Source of the DNA: Caldilineaceae bacterium
GTDB taxonomy: Bacteria; Chloroflexota; Anaerolineae; Caldilineales; Caldilineaceae
DNA: 64,000 bases
Reading direction: 5' to 3'
Assembly (NCBI GenBank): GCA_019637645.1
Contig: JAHBVH010000042.1
Coordinates: 14,603 to 78,602 of the forward strand
Below the pieces are notes generated by a model. The model saw only the letters and a program-made list of their open reading frames with translations. It had not been told where the DNA came from and made no database searches. A program made the position numbers and the translations under genes. Shown piece by piece: positions 1-8,586 of the stretch; the stretch's first letter is position 1; each line of letters opens with the position of its first letter.

Positions 1-2
1 CA

Positions 3-1355
3 ACGCCTAGCCGTTCCGCGTCGGCCACCCCGACGACTTCGGCTATTCAGCGCAATGGAACGGCAACGGCAACGCCGGAGAGCACACGGCGACCTACCGT
101 TGTGGCAACGTTGACGCCGCTTGGCTTACCTAATGTGGTTACACTGACCGCAACCAAGTTGCCGACCATGAATCCTGTGCTCGCCGCAACCTTGACGCCT
201 TTTGAACCGACAAACACACCGACCCCGTTGCCAACGGCTACTGCGATTGTCACGCGGGCGCCAACAGCAACGAACATTGCCTTTGTTCCCTGGAAATCGC
301 CGACACCAACGGTAACGGCAACTCCGGAAGTGATCTTGGTTCCTACCGCGACGGATGAACCAACAACGACAACGATTTTGTTGCCTACGGCTACGGCCAC
401 CCCTAACGATCGCGTTTTGCCAACCGCCACCACTCCTTTGGTGGTAGAAGCGACGGATACGGTCGCGCCGGCCGCAACGGCATTGCGCCCAACGGCCACG
501 CGTACACCGCTGCCGACCGAAACTGATACACCGTTGCCAACACCCACCAATACATTGCTGCCAACGGCCACGCCGACCAATACACCATGGCCGACCGCAA
601 CGAATACCATGCCGCCACCACCAACGGCCACGCCGACCAATACCATGCCGCCACCGCCAACGGCCACGCCGACCAATACGCCCGTGGTCAACCGCTCGCC
701 GATGATTATTGCCACGCCGGTAGAGGTTATCGAGGATAGCCAGCGTACTTTTAGCCTGCTAGATGCTGTGACAGATGAGGATGGTCAACCATTGCGGATC
801 GTCAATGTGCTTTCGGCGAGCCATGGCGAAGTGCGTTGGCTAGATGGCTCGGACATGGTTACCTATGTGCCAGCACCTAATTACAATGGCGAGGATTCAT
901 TTGAGTTTGTCGTCACCGATAGTTGGGTTACGGTGCGGGGCGTTATCTTGATCAAGGTGTTGCCGATCAACGATATTCCTGAGATTAGAGGACCGGGAGA
1001 TTTATTTGCCACAGAGGCGAGCGAATTTTCCTACCAGATCGAAGTCGTCGATCCCGACCATAACGTCGCCGACTTGAGCTTTCGGGTTGTTGACGGCCCC
1101 GGTTGGCTGTGGCTCGAGCCCACAACAGGAAAACTCAGTGGCACCCCTGGTAGTGCTGATGTGGGTACGAGCCGACTGTGGGTCGAAGTTACCGATCCAG
1201 CAGGAGGAGCGATTACGAAGGAATTTATCATGAATGTCGCTGCTGGTCTACCACCAAACGAGCCAACACCGACCGATATGCAGGATGATATCGTAGCCGC
1301 GTCGCCTGCGCTGACCGAAACACAGGCGATTTCAAGTACGGACGGAACACAATAA
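3..1355 (+). CDS. Secreted Pro/Thr-rich protein with Ig/cadherin-like domains (5' partial)
   Basis: The frame is open from the window edge (position 3), so the N-terminus lies outside; GTG 102 is an internal codon, not a credible start. The first ~200 residues are a low-complexity Thr/Pro/Ala linker (PTATPTNT-type units). A nearly exact 36-nt repeat encodes its last part around 600-680. Then comes a VCBS/Big_9-like beta-sandwich, with NYNGEDSFEFVVTD at its end. A putative-Ig (He_PIG/CADG-like) domain follows, marked by LEPTTGKLSGTP and WVEVTDPAGG. The layout suggests an exported, surface-exposed protein whose linker spans the envelope and whose beta-sandwiches bind a partner or carbohydrate; the ligand is unknown. 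No sorting motif is seen at the C-terminus. It converges with galE. Confidence 0.75.
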   Translation, partial: TPSRSASATPTTSAIQRNGTATATPESTRRPTVVATLTPLGLPNVVTLTATKLPTMNPVLAATLTPFEPTNTPTPLPTATAIVTRAPTATNIAFVPWKSPTPTVTATPEVILVPTATDEPTTTTILLPTATATPNDRVLPTATTPLVVEATDTVAPAATALRPTATRTPLPTETDTPLPTPTNTLLPTATPTNTPWPTATNTMPPPPTATPTNTMPPPPTATPTNTPVVNRSPMIIATPVEVIEDSQRTFSLLDAVTDEDGQPLRIVNVLSASHGEVRWLDGSDMVTYVPAPNYNGEDSFEFVVTDSWVTVRGVILIKVLPINDIPEIRGPGDLFATEASEFSYQIEVVDPDHNVADLSFRVVDGPGWLWLEPTTGKLSGTPGSADVGTSRLWVEVTDPAGGAITKEFIMNVAAGLPPNEPTPTDMQDDIVAASPALTETQAISSTDGTQ

Positions 1356-1394
1356 GTACGCTTATTGCTTTTTGAACGGCGTTTAATCTACCCG

Positions 1395-1433
1395 CAAAAA
1401 AGTTCCAAGTCCGCATGACTTGGAACTTTTTCT
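1395..1433. terminator. Rho-independent terminator, bidirectional
   Basis: Perfect 11-bp stem: AGTTCCAAGTC at 1401-1411, 5-nt loop CGCAT, and GACTTGGAACT at 1417-1427. It is flanked by an A run on the left and TTTTTC on the right, so it can end transcription from both sides. It lies just after the Pro/Thr-rich gene. Confidence 0.85.
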
Positions 1434-1450
1434 TTGCCATAGAACGTATA

Positions 1451-1497
1451 CAAAGCGAGCGTTGCCAGATTTTCAAAACCTGGCAGCGCTCACTTTG
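1451..1497. repeat. Intergenic palindrome, CAGGTTTT family, copy 1
   Basis: Imperfect long palindrome, with arms around 1451-1473 and 1475-1497 centred on C1474. It has the AGCGYTGCCAGRTTTT arm shared with other copies in the window, and an extra CAAAG/CTTTG outer pairing. It lies between the convergent Pro/Thr-rich gene and galE, where it may act as a second terminator or a repeat element. Confidence 0.7.
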
Positions 1498-1532
1498 CTT
1501 GTTATGATCTTGCTAGCCTGGCGATGCCTCGA

Positions 1533-2546
1533 TCATACATACCCCTGCGGGTTTTTCTGTTGCCAACGCCAGCCGTCGCGGCAGATATCCTGTAAGTCGT
1601 GCTCGGCCCGCCAAGCTAGCTCACGCTCGGCTTTGCTGGGATCAGCATAGGCTGCCGAGACATCGCCAGGTCGGCGGGGCAGGATGCGGTAGGGAATGGT
1701 CTGCCCAGTTGCTTTTTCAAAAGCGGCGATGACATCGAGCACGCTGGAGCCTTGGCCGGTGCCCAGGTTATACGCCACCAGCCCAGGATTGCTTGGCAAT
1801 TTTTGGACGGCTCGCACATGGGCATTGGCCAAGTCTACCACATGGATATAGTCCCGCACGCCAGTGCCATCGTGGGTAGGATAATCATTGCCAAAGACCC
1901 GCAATTCGGGGAGGCGGCCAATCGCCACTTGTGTGATGTAGGGCATGAGATTGCTGGGCACGCCGTTCGGATCTTCGCCCATGTCCCCACTCGGATGCGC
2001 CCCAACCGGATTGAAGTAGCGCAGCAAGATTATATTCCAGAGCGGATCACTGTGGCGGAGATCGCGCATGATCTGTTCCGTCATTAACTTGGTCCATCCA
2101 TAAGGACTTTCGGCGGCGGCGGTTGGATGCTCCTCGGTAATCGGCACCTGCTTGGGTTCGCCATAGACTGTGCAGGATGAGCTATAGACCAAATTTTTGC
2201 AGCCATGTTTTTGCATCGCCTCAAGTAAATTGAGGGTGCCGGTGACATTATTCGTATAATATGCCAGTGGCTTGGCAACTGATTCGCCCACGGCTTTGTA
2301 GGCGGCAAAATGGATCACGGCATCGATGGGCTCTGCGGCAAAGACTGCGTCGAGCGCCGCGGTGTCGAGTAGATCCACCTGATAAAACGCCAACGATTTG
2401 CCACTGAGCTGCTCGATCCGCCGTAATGCCTCTGCCTTGCTGTTACTGAAATTGTCGAGGACAGTCAGTTCATAGCCGCTTTCTAATAACTCTACGCAGG
2501 TATGGCTGCCGATATAGCCGGCCCCGCCAGTCACTAAAATCCGCAT
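1533..2546 (-). CDS. galE: UDP-glucose 4-epimerase
   Basis: Interconverts UDP-glucose and UDP-galactose (Leloir pathway; supplies galactosyl units for envelope polysaccharide); cytoplasmic, NAD-bound. The 337 residues match the family length. The Rossmann motif GGAGYIG is at 7-13, the catalytic Ser is in the YSSSCTVYG stretch near 123, and the YxxxK pair is Tyr149/Lys153. An AAAGGAAG ribosome-binding site precedes the ATG. No galT or galK is nearby, so it looks like a stand-alone housekeeping copy. Confidence 0.95.
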   Translation of the reverse strand: MRILVTGGAGYIGSHTCVELLESGYELTVLDNFSNSKAEALRRIEQLSGKSLAFYQVDLLDTAALDAVFAAEPIDAVIHFAAYKAVGESVAKPLAYYTNNVTGTLNLLEAMQKHGCKNLVYSSSCTVYGEPKQVPITEEHPTAAAESPYGWTKLMTEQIMRDLRHSDPLWNIILLRYFNPVGAHPSGDMGEDPNGVPSNLMPYITQVAIGRLPELRVFGNDYPTHDGTGVRDYIHVVDLANAHVRAVQKLPSNPGLVAYNLGTGQGSSVLDVIAAFEKATGQTIPYRILPRRPGDVSAAYADPSKAERELAWRAEHDLQDICRDGWRWQQKNPQGYV

Positions 2547-2574
2547 TGCGTCTTCCTTTCGCGTTCTAATTGCT

Positions 2575-2659
2575 TAGAAGCTACGCAGTTGGTTGGGTAA
2601 TTAGAGACCTGACAGGTTTGGAAAACCTGTCAGGTCTAGCCCAAGCGCGTAACTCCTAT
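2575..2659. repeat. MITE-like element with TACGCA-type inverted ends, containing a CAGGTTTT palindrome
   Basis: The left end TAGAAGCTACGCAGTTGG (2575-2592) matches the reverse complement of the right end near 2642-2658 at 14 of 18 positions. Inside is a 15-bp perfect palindrome (2605-2619 / 2623-2637) of the AGACCTGACAGGTTT type. It sits in the divergent galE/SDR spacer. The paired ends and the nested palindrome recur near 34.3 kb, and a paired-end relative lies near 21.8 kb. Confidence 0.6.
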
Positions 2660-2786
2660 TGCTATCGGTTGGGTTCAATCACCATTGGCGCGCATGGCGG
2701 ACCCAAATGGCTGGCAGCGATATTTCTATTATATACTTATCGGGCTAACCACCTATATTATGATACAGCCAGAAAGCAGAGAACCA

Positions 2787-3566
2787 ATGGAGAATACCAA
2801 ACTTCAGCTGGACCTAACCGGCCATTTGGCCGTTGTGACGGGGGCGACCGGCCAACTTGGGCGGGTCATGGCGCGTACCCTTGCGGCGTGCGGCGCGGAT
2901 GTGGTGGTTCATTATCACCAGAACGCTGATAAAGCCGCGGAACTGTGTGATGAGATCAAGGCCCTCGGCCAGCGTACATTGGCCGTTAGCGGCGAGGTGG
3001 GCCAAAAAGAGGATGTCTTTGCCTTGCGTGATGCGGTTGTGCAGCAATTGGGCCATCCCGATATTATCGTAACCAACGCAGTTTCGCAGATTCATCCATG
3101 GCAGACGGTGCTAGAGGAAGAAGAAGAGGATTATGTCGATCAATTTCGGAGCTGTGTGTTGCAAAATGTCTTCTTTGCCAAGGCTTTTGCCCCAGCCATG
3201 ATTGAGCGCCACTGGGGACGTTTTATTGGCATCAATACCGAATGTTCTATGCAGCTTTTCAAAACCCAATCCGCCTATGGCGGGGCCAAACGGGCGATGG
3301 ATGGCGTGATGCGGGTATTGGCCAAAGAGATCGGCAGCCACCAAATTACCGTGAACCAAGTTGCACCAGGCTGGACTATCAGCGATCGCGACCGCGAACG
3401 GGGCAGCGAACAGAACGAGCGCTATGCCAGCACTGTTCCCTTGGCGCGCCGCGGCACCGACCAAGAAATTGCCAACGTCGTTGCCTTTCTCGCCTCTGAT
3501 CTAGCCAGCTTCATCACCGGTGCTTATATCCCTGTCTCCGGTGGGAATGTCATGCCGACCATATAA
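2787..3566 (+). CDS. Short-chain dehydrogenase/reductase
   Basis: SDR-family NAD(P)-dependent oxidoreductase; substrate unknown. From ATG 2787 it is 259 residues, the usual classical SDR length, and begins just before the beta-alpha-beta nucleotide fold; the 34 codons upstream look non-coding. Visible motifs are TGATGQLG (cofactor binding) and YGGAK (catalytic Tyr/Lys). The residue 13 before the Tyr, where SDRs usually place the catalytic Ser, is Thr here (INTECSM). A run of five Glu (LEEEEEDY) is unusual. The C-terminal VSGGN motif fits FabG-like enzymes. A 3' hairpin lies at 3596. Confidence 0.8.
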   Translation: MENTKLQLDLTGHLAVVTGATGQLGRVMARTLAACGADVVVHYHQNADKAAELCDEIKALGQRTLAVSGEVGQKEDVFALRDAVVQQLGHPDIIVTNAVSQIHPWQTVLEEEEEDYVDQFRSCVLQNVFFAKAFAPAMIERHWGRFIGINTECSMQLFKTQSAYGGAKRAMDGVMRVLAKEIGSHQITVNQVAPGWTISDRDRERGSEQNERYASTVPLARRGTDQEIANVVAFLASDLASFITGAYIPVSGGNVMPTI

Positions 3567-3595
3567 TCACCTTATCCTAAGGGGAGCCATAAGGG

Positions 3596-3626
3596 GGACG
3601 CGGATTCTTATCGAATCCGCGTCCTT
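3596..3626. terminator. Hairpin between convergent genes
   Basis: Perfect 12-bp stem GGACGCGGATTC (3596-3607) / GAATCCGCGTCC (3613-3624) with loop TTATC, followed by TT. A further GATCCGCGTCC copy follows at about 3634. It lies between the SDR and the convergent dioxygenase and is a probable terminator with only a short T tract. Confidence 0.6.
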
Positions 3627-3643
3627 CCGCGTTGATCCGCGTC

Positions 3644-4498
3644 CTAATCGGTAGCAAAGCCAATATCAAAGGTGGCGCTGTAAACATTGCCGGATTGGGC
3701 GACGGGCAAGAGCATCTGGCTGCCGCCATTGGCTTGGTAGATGTTGTCGGTGCTGTTCAGGGTGTTGCGCATGCCCTTGGCTGTATAGGGCGCTTGGGCA
3801 TGAACTTGCGTAGTCAGCTCTTCGTTGAAGAAGAATTGGGAGATGAAATGGTAATTGGTGGGATTGGTTGTCAGGGCATCCCGGATTTTAAAGTGAATAT
3901 GGACCGCCCGCCCGCTATACCAACCTGGATAGATCGTCGTGAAATTCACTACCCCATTGCTATCCGTAATCTGGTAGCCACGTAGGAATTTCTGCCCAGC
4001 AGTCCCCTCCTGCGCCACATCCGAATAGAGCCCCGCCGCGTCACAGTGCCAAATGTCCACATAAGCACCGGCTAGGGGCGTACAGCTACTCCCGACCGCA
4101 TAGACGCGCAAAGTTAGCTGTAATTCTGCCCCATTCTTAATTACGCCTGTGGTTGGATCCGTCCGAATATCAGAACGGAGCAACTGCTCATCGACAAAGT
4201 AGGGGCCTACTGTCATTTCGGGGCGTACCACACACACACCGGTTGGATCAGGTGTGAGCGCTGCGGTTGGTGTCGGTGTTGCAGTGGCTTGTAGCGTTTG
4301 TGTTGCGGTAGCGGCCACCGTTGGCACGGTTGGCACCACAGTTGGGGTTACCGCGTCCTTCATAACGATGGGCAGATAGGTTGTATCTGCCATCGCGGCG
4401 TGAACACCCCCAGCCAAGATCGCTGCTCCGCCGCCTAGCAGAGCCAATACTTCGCGCCGACTTAGAATACGGCCAACCTGGCGATCATCATTGTCCAT
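3644..4498 (-). CDS. Tat-exported intradiol ring-cleavage dioxygenase
   Basis: Intradiol dioxygenases (protocatechuate 3,4-dioxygenase type) cleave catechol rings with non-haem Fe(III). The four iron ligands are visible: Tyr158 (GLYSD), Tyr194 (PGWYSG), His200 and His202 (VHIHF). The N-terminus has a twin-arginine signal (SRREVL, Arg14-Arg15) before a hydrophobic Ala/Gly/Leu stretch. YLPIVMK (41-47) follows, then a Thr/Pro linker to about 85 and the catalytic domain. This predicts an extracellular or surface enzyme acting on lignin-derived or humic catechols, unlike the cytoplasmic pcaGH enzymes. No other beta-ketoadipate genes are nearby. Confidence 0.88.
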   Translation of the reverse strand: MDNDDRQVGRILSRREVLALLGGGAAILAGGVHAAMADTTYLPIVMKDAVTPTVVPTVPTVAATATQTLQATATPTPTAALTPDPTGVCVVRPEMTVGPYFVDEQLLRSDIRTDPTTGVIKNGAELQLTLRVYAVGSSCTPLAGAYVDIWHCDAAGLYSDVAQEGTAGQKFLRGYQITDSNGVVNFTTIYPGWYSGRAVHIHFKIRDALTTNPTNYHFISQFFFNEELTTQVHAQAPYTAKGMRNTLNSTDNIYQANGGSQMLLPVAQSGNVYSATFDIGFATD

Positions 4499-4651
4499 TG
4501 TTTTGCCTCCCTTGTCCCTGAATTTTGTCTAAAGCTTGCTTGATATGTTCCAAGAGCATACCATACGATTCTCAAGACAATCTTCAGAACTTGCCAAGGG
4601 ATTCTACAAAAGATTCAGCAAAGAGCTCAACAAAGGACAAGGTTGGCGGCG

Positions 4652-5020
4652 CTAGGCGGTGCGTGACCAACGCCCCCACGCGACAAAGGCCAATAAGACC
4701 AGCAAGAGTACATTAGCCCCAATGTTGCCAAATTCGCCGCGCGTGGCGTGAAAGGCTGCGCCCAAGATCATGACCAGGGCAAGCCCGACCGCGGCCAAGG
4801 CGGTCAGGCGCGGTTGGATTTTGGTCAGCCAAGGGAGAATCAGGCCCAAGGCACCGGCGATTTCAGCCACACCGATAAAGCGTACTAAAAGCAGCGGCAC
4901 CGCAGCGACCCAAGGCATCATGCCGCTTAAAGCGTCAATCGGTTGGCTTAGCTTCGTGAAACCAGCCATGCCAAAGGCCGCGGCCAGTAAGATCTGGATA
5001 ATCCATAAAATGATATTCAT
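4652..5020 (-). CDS. DoxX-like integral membrane protein
   Basis: From ATG 5020 it is 122 residues. That ATG has GTGAGG upstream and opens directly on a hydrophobic segment; the longer upstream frame is Arg-rich and unlikely. Four predicted membrane helices, with AGFTKL after helix 1 as in the DoxX/DoxD family. The family is linked to thiosulfate:quinone oxidoreductase subunits and redox stress, but function is usually unassigned. A second DoxX-like gene lies upstream on the same strand (about 116 bp), so the pair may be co-transcribed. Confidence 0.75.
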   Translation of the reverse strand: MNIILWIIQILLAAAFGMAGFTKLSQPIDALSGMMPWVAAVPLLLVRFIGVAEIAGALGLILPWLTKIQPRLTALAAVGLALVMILGAAFHATRGEFGNIGANVLLLVLLAFVAWGRWSRTA

Positions 5021-5136
5021 ATGTTGCCTCACTAACTTGAGTTGGCTACCGCGCCCTGTCCGGGTGGTCGATCGCATTGGGCTGGTGCTGCGATAACAAT
5101 GCAGAATTTGGCGCGTCCTGTTTAGAAATTTTGCGG

Positions 5137-5637
5137 TTAGGCTTGGGTTGCTGGTGCTGGTGCGCGTGTCCCAAAGGCCAGCGCGACGCCAACGACCACG
5201 AGGATCAGACCCCCTACCGAGGTGAGCGGTTCGGGGAAATGGAGACCGAGCACGGCATCCAGCGAATACGCACCCGACCCGCTAATGACCGTAGCCAAGG
5301 CCGCGGCCGCAATCACGATGGGATATTCCATCCCCTGATTCGTGACAAAGAAGCGCCCCCAATGAGCACCGATCGCCGCGACGGCCATGGCGGCCATCAC
5401 GCCCAGCGCGCCAATGGGGCCAAGAAAGCCCAACGCCATCAGGAGGCCGCCACCTAATTCGCTCAAACCAGCTAAGACGGCCCAAAAGAGGGCTGGCCGC
5501 ATCCGCATGGAAGTGAGCCACCCGGACATCCCTTGTAGGCCAGGCCCCCCAAACAAGCCAAATTTCTGTGCGCCGTGGGCTGCAATGGTCAGCCCAACAA
5601 TGACACGAATCACCAAAATAGCAAAATCAAATGACAT
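5137..5637 (-). CDS. DoxX family membrane protein
   Basis: 166 residues with four hydrophobic helices. The N-terminus has the DoxX signature: R at about residue 11 and GLTIAAHGAQKFGLFGG. The GGLLMALGFLGP segment is typical of helix 2. A GGAGG ribosome-binding site precedes the ATG. It shares the DoxX fold with the next gene, suggesting a duplicated or two-subunit membrane module, probably tied to quinone or thiol redox chemistry. The upstream region to the divergent atuA-like gene holds the promoters. Confidence 0.82.
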   Translation of the reverse strand: MSFDFAILVIRVIVGLTIAAHGAQKFGLFGGPGLQGMSGWLTSMRMRPALFWAVLAGLSELGGGLLMALGFLGPIGALGVMAAMAVAAIGAHWGRFFVTNQGMEYPIVIAAAALATVISGSGAYSLDAVLGLHFPEPLTSVGGLILVVVGVALAFGTRAPAPATQA

Positions 5638-5940
5638 CTTGTCCTCCGTCGAGATTGTGGGTAGTGTTGATTACTGAACCAGAAACATTTTTTTTACCCT
5701 CAACAGCATACCGGCTCTGCGTCCCAGCAAACGTCCTATCATAGCCAAGGCGGCTGTCCTATTTGCTGTCCCAACCAAACCGCGACCTTGTCGGAGATAG
5801 CTTGCTGGTCATGCGTGGGTATTTCGCGTATAATGAAGGGCATAGCTAGCTGGCAACGTATCATTGCCGCTGCACCACTATTATCCCGTTGCTCTCCTGT
5901 TTGGGCAGAGGGTCTCGCGTGCTTGCTTGGAAGGAGCATG
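5638..5940. promoter_or_regulatory. Divergent intergenic region
   Basis: About 300 bp between the doxX-like operon (minus) and the AtuA-like gene (plus). A TATAAT at 5829-5834 is a good -10 for the plus strand, but no convincing -35 stands 16-18 bp upstream. AAGGAG at 5931-5936 is the ribosome-binding site of the AtuA-like gene. Nothing else is recognised. Confidence 0.4.
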
Positions 5941-7287
5941 ATGCAACGATCAACCTTGGCGATTGGTTGTGCGGCTGGCTTTGGCGGTGATCGGGTCGAT
6001 GTAGCCGCCCCAGTGCTAGAGACTTTGATCGACAGTGGCCTACCAGCCGTGCTGATCTTTGAAATGTTAGCTGAGCGCACCTTGGCGCAAGCCCAACTGG
6101 CACGCCGCGCCAATCCACAGGCTGGCTTTGCACCGTTGATGGTACATGCGGTTGCTCCCATTCTGACCCGTGCCGTTCAGCACCATATTCCCATTGTGAG
6201 TAATTTTGGCGCTGCCAATCCACGCGCGGCGGCGCTGCGCATACAGGAACTGGCCCGTCAGCAGGGACTGCCTACGCTGCGGATTGCGGTAGTGGAAGGC
6301 GATGATCTCTCGGACGCGGCAGGACAGGCTTTGTTACATCCTTATGTAGATCCAGCGGTGACAGCGCTAGATATCGTCAGCGCCAATGTCTATTTGGGGG
6401 GAGCTGCCATCGCTGAAGCGCTACGCCTGGGCGCGCAAGTCGTTGTCACGGGGCGCGTGGCGGATCCGGCGTTGGTGGTTGGTCCAGCTTTGGCGCACTT
6501 TGGTTGGGCCACGGATGATTGGGTGCGCTTGGCCTGTGCGACGATCGCAGGCCATCTTCTGGAGTGTGGCGCACAAGTAACCGGCGGCTATTTTGCCGAT
6601 CCTGGCTTCAAGGAGGTGCCCGATCTGGCGAATCTCGGCTTCCCGATTGTAGAATTGGCAGAAGATGGGACTTTGGTGGTGACCAAAGCGGCGAAGACGG
6701 GTGGGATCGTCGATTGCCGCACGGTCAAGGAGCAGTTGCTTTATGAAATTCACGACCCGGCTGCCTATCTAACGCCGGATGTCATTGCTGATATTGGCGA
6801 GGCCGAAGTGATCGAAATTGCCCCCAATCGGGTTCTGGTGAGCGGGGTGCGTGGTCATCCACGACCGGCAACCCTCAAAACCATGCTCTGTTTTAACGGT
6901 GGTTGGTTGGGAGAAGGGGAGATCTCCTATGCTGGCCCGAATGCCGAAGCACGCGCCCGGTTAGCTGCTGAGATTCTCCAGCGCCGATTGGGTCATCAGC
7001 TGATGCTACGCTTTGATTTGATTGGTGTGGTCAGTGTCTTTGCTGCCGATGCGGCGCACGGCTGGGCCGCCGCCACCCCAGGCGATCACCGTGACATTCG
7101 TTTGCGGGTAGCGGCTGCCCATAAAGAGCGGAGCTTAATTGAACAATTATTGCAGGAAGTGACGGCACTCTATACCTGTGGCCCAGCTGGCGGCGGTGGT
7201 ATCCGCACCACCCTCACGCCGCGCTTACACTCCACGGCCTGTTATCTGCCGCGCGACTGCGTTCCGGCAACGTGTACCTTTGTCTAA
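5941..7287 (+). CDS. AtuA-like acyclic terpene utilization protein (DUF1446)
   Basis: DUF1446/AtuA family, about 448 residues from ATG 5941. Tandem ATGs lie at 5938 and 5941, and the AAGGAG spacing favours the second. Family landmarks are IGCAAGFGGDR at the start, then VSNFGAANPRAAALRIQELA, GRVADPALVVGP and the C-terminal PAGGGG. In pseudomonads AtuA belongs to citronellol/geraniol catabolism, but most homologues, including this one, lack the atu neighbours. Its biochemical activity is not established. The small C-terminal domain found fused in many AtuA proteins is encoded separately by the next gene, 15 bp downstream, so the two likely form one complex. Confidence 0.8.
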   Translation: MQRSTLAIGCAAGFGGDRVDVAAPVLETLIDSGLPAVLIFEMLAERTLAQAQLARRANPQAGFAPLMVHAVAPILTRAVQHHIPIVSNFGAANPRAAALRIQELARQQGLPTLRIAVVEGDDLSDAAGQALLHPYVDPAVTALDIVSANVYLGGAAIAEALRLGAQVVVTGRVADPALVVGPALAHFGWATDDWVRLACATIAGHLLECGAQVTGGYFADPGFKEVPDLANLGFPIVELAEDGTLVVTKAAKTGGIVDCRTVKEQLLYEIHDPAAYLTPDVIADIGEAEVIEIAPNRVLVSGVRGHPRPATLKTMLCFNGGWLGEGEISYAGPNAEARARLAAEILQRRLGHQLMLRFDLIGVVSVFAADAAHGWAAATPGDHRDIRLRVAAAHKERSLIEQLLQEVTALYTCGPAGGGGIRTTLTPRLHSTACYLPRDCVPATCTFV

Positions 7288-7302
7288 CTGCGTAACTCCT
7301 CT

Positions 7303-7710
7303 ATGGAAAGGAATTCCGCTTTGCAAGAAGTGCCCTTACATTGGCTTGCCCATGGCCGAACAGGCGATAAAGGCAACTGCTCGAATATCAGTGTGATCGC
7401 GTATCGGCCCGCGTTCTTTCCCTTGTTGGTGGAACAGGTCACCGTGGCGCGCGTGGCGCGGCTCTTTCAAGCGCGTCGCCCTACCACAGTTCATCGCTAT
7501 GTTCTACCCAAATTGGCCGCCCTGAATTTTGTTTTGGAAGATGTGCTCGATGGTGGGGTCAATGAAGCGCTAAATTTGGACAGTCATGGGAAGACCCTGG
7601 CCTTTTTCCTGCTCGAACTCCCCGTGGCTGTCTCCCCGGCAATGGTAGCAGAAATCAAGACGTTGCGCACCGATGAAGCACCATTAGGTGGCTTGGGCCA
7701 CCGTCAATAG
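7303..7710 (+). CDS. AtuA C-terminal-domain-like protein
   Basis: 135 residues. The opening HWLAHGRTGDKGNCSNISVIAY is the hallmark of the AtuA-associated ferredoxin-fold domain, and KLAALNFVLEDVLDGGVNEALNLD matches the family core. It follows the AtuA-like gene by 15 bp, so it is probably the second subunit of a split AtuA. The C-terminal 27 bp overlap the end of the convergent VOC gene, so the two cannot both have long 3' UTRs without antisense overlap. Confidence 0.8.
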   Translation: MERNSALQEVPLHWLAHGRTGDKGNCSNISVIAYRPAFFPLLVEQVTVARVARLFQARRPTTVHRYVLPKLAALNFVLEDVLDGGVNEALNLDSHGKTLAFFLLELPVAVSPAMVAEIKTLRTDEAPLGGLGHRQ

Positions 7711-8562
7711 GAGCGCATTCTGGGCTGGATCGCGTACCAACAAGCCGGCGGCCTCTTCTGTAATGGCAACGCCGCCCTGGACGAGCCGTTCTGCCAATTG
7801 GCTGTGAGCCGTTGCGTTGGGAAGTTCAAGCACAAAGTGACGTAGCCCTATGCTCGCTGTCATTGTTGGTGTTGCACCAGGCTGCTCCCCACTATCTATC
7901 CCGATCAAATGGTGGTTATTCCCCGCCGAAAAGAGGGCAACCCGCTTCTGGTATACCCTCAGATCAAAGCCAACGAGCTTGTGATAGAAGTTGATGGCTG
8001 CGGCTAACTCATCGCTATGCAGGTGTAGATGACCGATTACGGTTGTCGGCTCAAGCCCTTGCCAACAAGTCGGCTCTCCTACCAATCCACACAAGATGCC
8101 GCGATAATCCAATGGCAGATTGTCTAGCACGGGATGACCATCGACATACTGCCACTGTTCACATGGACGATCCCAAGAAAGCTCAATGCCAATGCCATCC
8201 GGATCAGCAAGATAAACGGCCTCGTTGACAACATGATCGGCCCCCCCCAGTTGGACACCATGGGCGACGAGGTTGCGCAGCACTTGGCCCAAGGCTAAGC
8301 GGCTTGGCATGAGGATGGCAAAGTGGCAAAAACCCTTCGTGTGACGGGCCGCACTTGCCCCTGAAACTTCGACAAGTTGCAATAGGTCGGCGCACCCAGC
8401 CCCTAGGCTAGCCTCTGCACCGCTCTGGGCATGAAGCTGAAAACCGAGCACCTGCTGGTAGAACGCCACCGAGCGCGCCAGGTTTGTGACAGCCAACCGC
8501 ACAGCGCCCAGGCGCGTTGCTGGATGTAGTACAGGTTCGGTTAACTGTACGGCTGCTGTCAT
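7684..8562 (-). CDS. VOC-family ring-cleavage dioxygenase / glyoxalase-like protein
   Basis: 292 residues made of two vicinal-oxygen-chelate modules, starting GAVRLAVTNLARSVAFYQQVLGF and IGHLHLHSDELAAAINFYHKLVGF. This is the CatE/2,3-dioxygenase layout (Bacillus CatE type). Candidate metal ligands are His in the second module (GHLHLH), His in LRHFVLEL, and an acidic residue. Such enzymes open catechols extradiol with Fe(II). Downstream on the same strand lies the FMN reductase gene. Substrate not assignable. Confidence 0.78.
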   Translation of the reverse strand: MTAAVQLTEPVLHPATRLGAVRLAVTNLARSVAFYQQVLGFQLHAQSGAEASLGAGCADLLQLVEVSGASAARHTKGFCHFAILMPSRLALGQVLRNLVAHGVQLGGADHVVNEAVYLADPDGIGIELSWDRPCEQWQYVDGHPVLDNLPLDYRGILCGLVGEPTCWQGLEPTTVIGHLHLHSDELAAAINFYHKLVGFDLRVYQKRVALFSAGNNHHLIGIDSGEQPGATPTMTASIGLRHFVLELPNATAHSQLAERLVQGGVAITEEAAGLLVRDPAQNALLLTVAQAT

Positions 8563-8586
8563 CTTTCACTCCTTATTAGGCTAGGG

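Noticed and set aside
47..715. Long minus-strand ORF over the Pro/Thr-rich repeat region
   Set aside because: It mirrors the low-complexity coding repeats of the plus-strand gene (GVAVGVG-type product) and has no domain.
3632..3985. Plus-strand ORF opposite the intradiol dioxygenase
   Set aside because: Shadow of the real minus-strand gene, whose catalytic residues are all in frame; no independent domain or ribosome-binding site.
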